Positions 4,473 through 6,821 of a DNA stretch of 6,821 nucleotides are shown one piece after another. The position numbers and the translations under genes were made by a program. Position 1 is the stretch's first letter. Every line of letters starts with the position of its first letter. Below the pieces are notes generated by a model. The model was not told the DNA's origin and did not search any database. It worked only from the letters and a program-made list of their open reading frames with translations. The stretch comes from an uncultured Eubacteriales bacterium (lineage in GTDB: Bacteria > Bacillota > Clostridia > Christensenellales > QAND01), in NCBI GenBank assembly GCA_900546685.1, contig UREB01000091.1:1-6821 (forward strand), read 5' to 3'.

Positions 4473-5474
4473 ATGAAACACAAGGGAAGGGTCATATGGC
4501 TGGGGCTATGTTGTATCCTGTTGGCGACGGGCTGTACACAAACGGAGAGTACGGTGCGAGGATTTGCCATGGATACCGTAACAGCGATTACCGTTTATAA
4601 AAAAGAGGATGAAAAAGCGGCGCAGGCAGCGCTGAATAAGCTGGAAGAATGGGAAACGGAATGGTCTGCGGACAGGGAAGACAGCGTGGTGTATCAGATA
4701 AACCATGGGCAAACGGAGACGGTTTCCCAGTCTACGATGGAAATGCTCCATCTGGGGCAGCGGCTGGAAACACAAACACAAGGGGCCTATACCTTAGCTG
4801 TGAGGCCCTTGGTAGAGTTGTGGCATATCAACGATAGAACAGCGGAAGAGCCGCTGCCGGAGCAAACCGAGATAGAGCAGGCAAAGTCTCTTTGCGGGCA
4901 AGCGAATCTGACCATACAGCCGCTGGAGAATGGTTCAGGATGCGTGGCGGTCCAGGAAGGGGCGGGAGTGGATCTTGGCAGCATGGCAAAGGGAAAAGCG
5001 GCGGAGCTTCTTAAAGCATACTTACAGGACCAAGGCGTGCAGGATGCTTTGATTGACCTGGGCGGCAATATCTGCACTGTGGGGGATAGTACCTATGAAA
5101 TTGGAATACAGGATCCTAGAAACGGGCAATCGATTTTGGCCCTGCTGAAAGTGCAGGGAAAAAGCGTAGTGACCAGCGGGGATTATCAGAGGTACGTAGA
5201 GATAGGCCAAACGCGTTATCATCATATTTTGGACGCGCGTACCGGTTGGCCGGCAGACAGCGGACTGATCAGCGTAACCATCGTGGGCGAGGACAGCATG
5301 GTATGCGATGCGCTATCAACAGCAGTTTTTTTGGTAGGAGAGCAAAAGGGCTTGGAATTGGTGAAGGCTTATGGCGTAGAGGCCGTTTTGGTAAATGAAG
5401 ATAAGCAAGTCTTAGTGACGGATGGATTGAAAGACAGCTTTACACTACAAGGACGGGATTATACCCTGCAATGA
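4473..5474 (+). CDS. apbE: FAD:protein FMN transferase, lipoprotein (ApbE family)
   Basis: This enzyme transfers FMN from FAD to a threonine of target proteins, such as FMN-binding-domain proteins of Rnf/Nqr or extracellular electron transfer systems, on the outer face of the membrane. It has 333 residues, normal for the family. A lipoprotein signal ends in LLATGC, so Cys21 would be lipidated. Family motifs are visible in order: MDTV (33-36), GAYTLAVRPLVELW (104-117), VDLGSMAKGKA (166-176), DLGGNI (195-200), VVTSGDYQRY (232-241), HHILDARTGWPADSGL (250-265), and CDALSTAVFLVG (278-289). In the last, Asp279 and Thr283 match the Mg2+-binding positions. The start was chosen for AAAGGAAGAG just upstream and for the signal peptide. 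Its stop overlaps the next gene's ATG by 4 nt, indicating coupling. No FMN-acceptor protein is in the window. Confidence 0.93.
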   Translation: MKHKGRVIWLGLCCILLATGCTQTESTVRGFAMDTVTAITVYKKEDEKAAQAALNKLEEWETEWSADREDSVVYQINHGQTETVSQSTMEMLHLGQRLETQTQGAYTLAVRPLVELWHINDRTAEEPLPEQTEIEQAKSLCGQANLTIQPLENGSGCVAVQEGAGVDLGSMAKGKAAELLKAYLQDQGVQDALIDLGGNICTVGDSTYEIGIQDPRNGQSILALLKVQGKSVVTSGDYQRYVEIGQTRYHHILDARTGWPADSGLISVTIVGEDSMVCDALSTAVFLVGEQKGLELVKAYGVEAVLVNEDKQVLVTDGLKDSFTLQGRDYTLQ

Positions 5475-5986
5475 AACAAACAATGACAACAAAAAAACTA
5501 GCCCAGACTGCAATGCTGGTGGCCATGGCAACAGCGGTACACTGGTTGGAGGGTGTGCTGGTTCCGTTGTTTCCTGGGTTGCCCGGCGTAAAGCTTGGGT
5601 TGGCAAACCTATTTACGCTGTATGCGCTGCAAACGCTGGGGCGATCTTCTGCGTTTCTCATCTCTGTTTTGCGGTGTGGGCTAGGCCTGCTGCTGACTGG
5701 CGCGCCGGTGGGGACGTTGTATGCGTTTGCAGGGGCTATGCTAAGCTTTGCCGTTATGGTGCTGATGCAAGCGCTTAGGTTTGGCCCATTGGCACAGTCC
5801 GTGATGGGTGCCTTGGCACACAACACTGCGCAGGGTTTGATGGCGGTCCTCATAACCGGTACGAGTGGGTTGCTTTATTATCTGCCGATCCTCTGGCTGG
5901 CAGCGGTGCCGACGGGTTTATTGATCGCGGCGTTGTGCCTGGGGATGCAGAAAGTATGGAAAGGACAAACGCATGACGCAGGATGA
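5471..5986 (+). CDS. Gx transporter family / heptaprenyl diphosphate synthase component I-like membrane protein
   Basis: A 171-residue integral membrane protein with about five hydrophobic segments (roughly 12-33, 42-58, 60-77, 82-103, 112-132, with a last one near 135-158). The motif FPGLPGVKLGLANL (34-47) and the segment SVLRCGLGLLLTG (65-77) are characteristic of the Hpre_diP_synt_I family, whose members are often annotated as Gx transporters. Despite the name, a direct role in prenyl synthesis is uncertain; related small membrane proteins resemble substrate-binding components of ECF transporters. Its ATG overlaps the apbE stop (ATGA) and it lacks a strong RBS of its own, so translation is probably coupled. 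Its 3' end overlaps tadA by 14 nt. Genes of this family are frequently next to apbE and to NusG-domain-II proteins in Firmicutes; here the NusG partner is not seen. Confidence 0.8.
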   Translation: MKQTMTTKKLAQTAMLVAMATAVHWLEGVLVPLFPGLPGVKLGLANLFTLYALQTLGRSSAFLISVLRCGLGLLLTGAPVGTLYAFAGAMLSFAVMVLMQALRFGPLAQSVMGALAHNTAQGLMAVLITGTSGLLYYLPILWLAAVPTGLLIAALCLGMQKVWKGQTHDAG

Positions 5987-6440
5987 AAAATGGATGAAAA
6001 AGGCGTGGATGCAAGCCAAGGTAGCAGCAAAAAAAGGAGAGGTGCCGGTAGGCGCTGTGGTGGTCAAGGATGGCCGCATCATAGCACGTGCCCATAATCT
6101 GCGGGAAAGTGCTAAAGATCCTACCGCGCATGCGGAAATTTTAGCGATGCGGCGTGCCGCCAAAAAGCTGGGGGGATGGCGGCTTTCCGGCTGTGTTTTA
6201 TATGTTACGATGGAGCCATGCCCCATGTGTGCGGGCGCGGCGGTCAATGCAAGAATTGAGCGTGTGGTATTTGGCGCCTATGATGAAAAAGCGGGATGCT
6301 GCGGCTCGGTATTGGATCTTTCCAGGCAAGAAAAATTTAACCATGCCTTCGAGGTGAGGGGAGGCGTTTTGGAAGCGCAATGCCGTGCGGTATTGCAGGA
6401 TTTTTTTCGAGCAAAAAGGAAAAAACGACCGAAAGAATAA
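5973..6440 (+). CDS. tadA: tRNA-specific adenosine deaminase TadA
   Basis: This cytosolic zinc enzyme converts A34 to inosine in tRNA-Arg(ACG), allowing it to read several CGN codons. The protein has 155 residues, normal for the family. The zinc/catalytic motifs are intact: HAE with His53 and Glu55 (TAHAEILAMR), and PCPMCAGA with Cys83 and Cys86. GEVPVGAVVV (22-31) and ARIERVVFGA (93-102) are further family signatures. The C-terminal tail is basic (RAKRKKRPKE). The ATG at 5973 has AAAGGA about 8 nt upstream, within the end of the Gx gene, and the reading frames overlap by 14 nt. It is the last gene of the operon, ended by a strong terminator. Its pairing with redox genes looks like simple co-transcription. 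Confidence 0.95.
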   Translation: MTQDEKWMKKAWMQAKVAAKKGEVPVGAVVVKDGRIIARAHNLRESAKDPTAHAEILAMRRAAKKLGGWRLSGCVLYVTMEPCPMCAGAAVNARIERVVFGAYDEKAGCCGSVLDLSRQEKFNHAFEVRGGVLEAQCRAVLQDFFRAKRKKRPKE

Positions 6441-6442
6441 GG

Positions 6443-6475
6443 AAAAGGCAATGCCCGAAGGGCATTGCCTTTTTT
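6443..6475 (+). terminator. Terminator after tadA, probably bidirectional
   Basis: AAAAGGCAATGCCC (6443-6456) and GGGCATTGCCTTTT (6460-6473) form a perfect 14-bp stem with a GAA loop, followed by further Ts. Because the left arm begins with AAAA, the minus-strand reading also ends in Ts. It can therefore serve the convergent hydratase gene whose stop lies at 6500. Confidence 0.93.
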
Positions 6476-6499
6476 AGACTAGGTCGATTGGTCTAATGA

Positions 6500-6821
6500 T
6501 CATTTATTTTGCGCCGCATAATAGTTCATCAAACAGCCAGCTAGGATGATTTCGCGTTCTTGCTCTGTCATTTGGGGTAGCTGTAAGACGATGTTTTTTT
6601 CGCCACTCGGCTGAATAAGAACGGCAGGCACTTCTGTTTTGCCTTCTTTGAGAGCGGTACGAATCCCACGAAGCTTTACTCTGTCTCCTGGCTGGATGTT
6701 ATAGGTTTCCGCATCTGGCAAAATGAAAGGAAGCATCCCCCAGTTGACAACATTGGCGCGATACCGGCGTGTAGCATATTCTAGGGCGATGTTGGCTACG
6801 CCGCCTAAAACGCGCTGACAG
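6500..6821 (-). CDS. Aconitase-family hydratase, C-terminal part
   Basis: The last 106 residues of a protein that continues past the right edge. The segment QRVLGGVANIALEYATRRYRANVVNWGMLPF is the conserved region of the C-terminal (swivel) domain of aconitate hydratase and its relatives. It is followed by a typical end: ILPDAETYNIQPGDRVKLRGI, then a TEVPAVLIQPSGEKNIVLQLPQMTEQEREIILAG stretch, ending in NYYAAQNK. The family catalyses reversible dehydration/hydration of citrate-like acids using a [4Fe-4S] cluster, whose ligands lie outside the window. The gene converges on tadA with a shared terminator between. It could be a true citrate/isocitrate aconitase or one of the clostridial paralogs simply called hydratase; the visible part does not decide. 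Confidence 0.88.
   Translation of the reverse strand, partial: CQRVLGGVANIALEYATRRYRANVVNWGMLPFILPDAETYNIQPGDRVKLRGIRTALKEGKTEVPAVLIQPSGEKNIVLQLPQMTEQEREIILAGCLMNYYAAQNK

Overview
The window looks like a Firmicutes (Clostridia-type) chromosome carrying the right-hand end of an integrated mobilizable or conjugative element. The evidence is strong AGGAGG-type ribosome binding sites, consensus-like sigma-A promoters, a Tn916-style int/xis/regulator module, an aconitase-family hydratase of the type common in Clostridia, and a Gx-transporter/ApbE gene pair. I cannot name the genus from the sequence.

Positions 1 to about 3275 are the element. On the minus strand, running off the left edge, is the N-terminal part of a MobA/MobL-type (MOBQ) relaxase with its His-X-His metal motif. 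Between the relaxase and an excisionase-like gene lies about 260 bp of closely packed inverted repeats (462-670), which I read as the origin of transfer. The small excisionase-like HTH gene (678-893, minus) diverges from an XRE/Cro-type regulator (1077-1742, plus). The 180 bp between them holds a perfect-consensus minus promoter, an extended -10 plus promoter, and several copies of a TTGCAAAAT-type motif that could be operator sites. A complete 432-residue tyrosine recombinase (1852-3150, plus) follows. It is bracketed by two hairpins whose T-tracts lie only on the minus strand.

Somewhere in the AT-rich stretch 3195-3275 the element should join the chromosome; the exact att core cannot be fixed because the left end is outside the window. 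The first host gene (3276-4109, plus) is a membrane protein with two ferredoxin-type 4Fe-4S motifs. It seems to have lost its normal upstream region: it begins with TTG and has no good ribosome binding site. It ends at an intrinsic terminator.

Next come a possible 16-residue micro-ORF, then a minus-strand tRNA-Ala(GGC) with its own promoter and strong terminator. A plus-strand operon with overlapping genes follows: apbE lipoprotein (FAD:protein FMN transferase), Gx transporter/heptaprenyl diphosphate synthase component I-like membrane protein, and tadA. It ends at a bidirectional-looking terminator. At the right edge, on the minus strand, is the C-terminal part of an aconitase-family hydratase.

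Functionally, the left part is a mobility module: excision and integration, their control, and transfer initiation. On the host side, the Fe-S membrane protein, the flavinylating ApbE and the Gx protein point to membrane redox or extracellular electron transfer chemistry, while tadA and the tRNA are translation housekeeping. I see no CRISPR array, riboswitch, rRNA or wholly novel system. The observations most worth a second look are the candidate oriT, the shared operator-like motif, and the element/host junction at the Fe-S gene.
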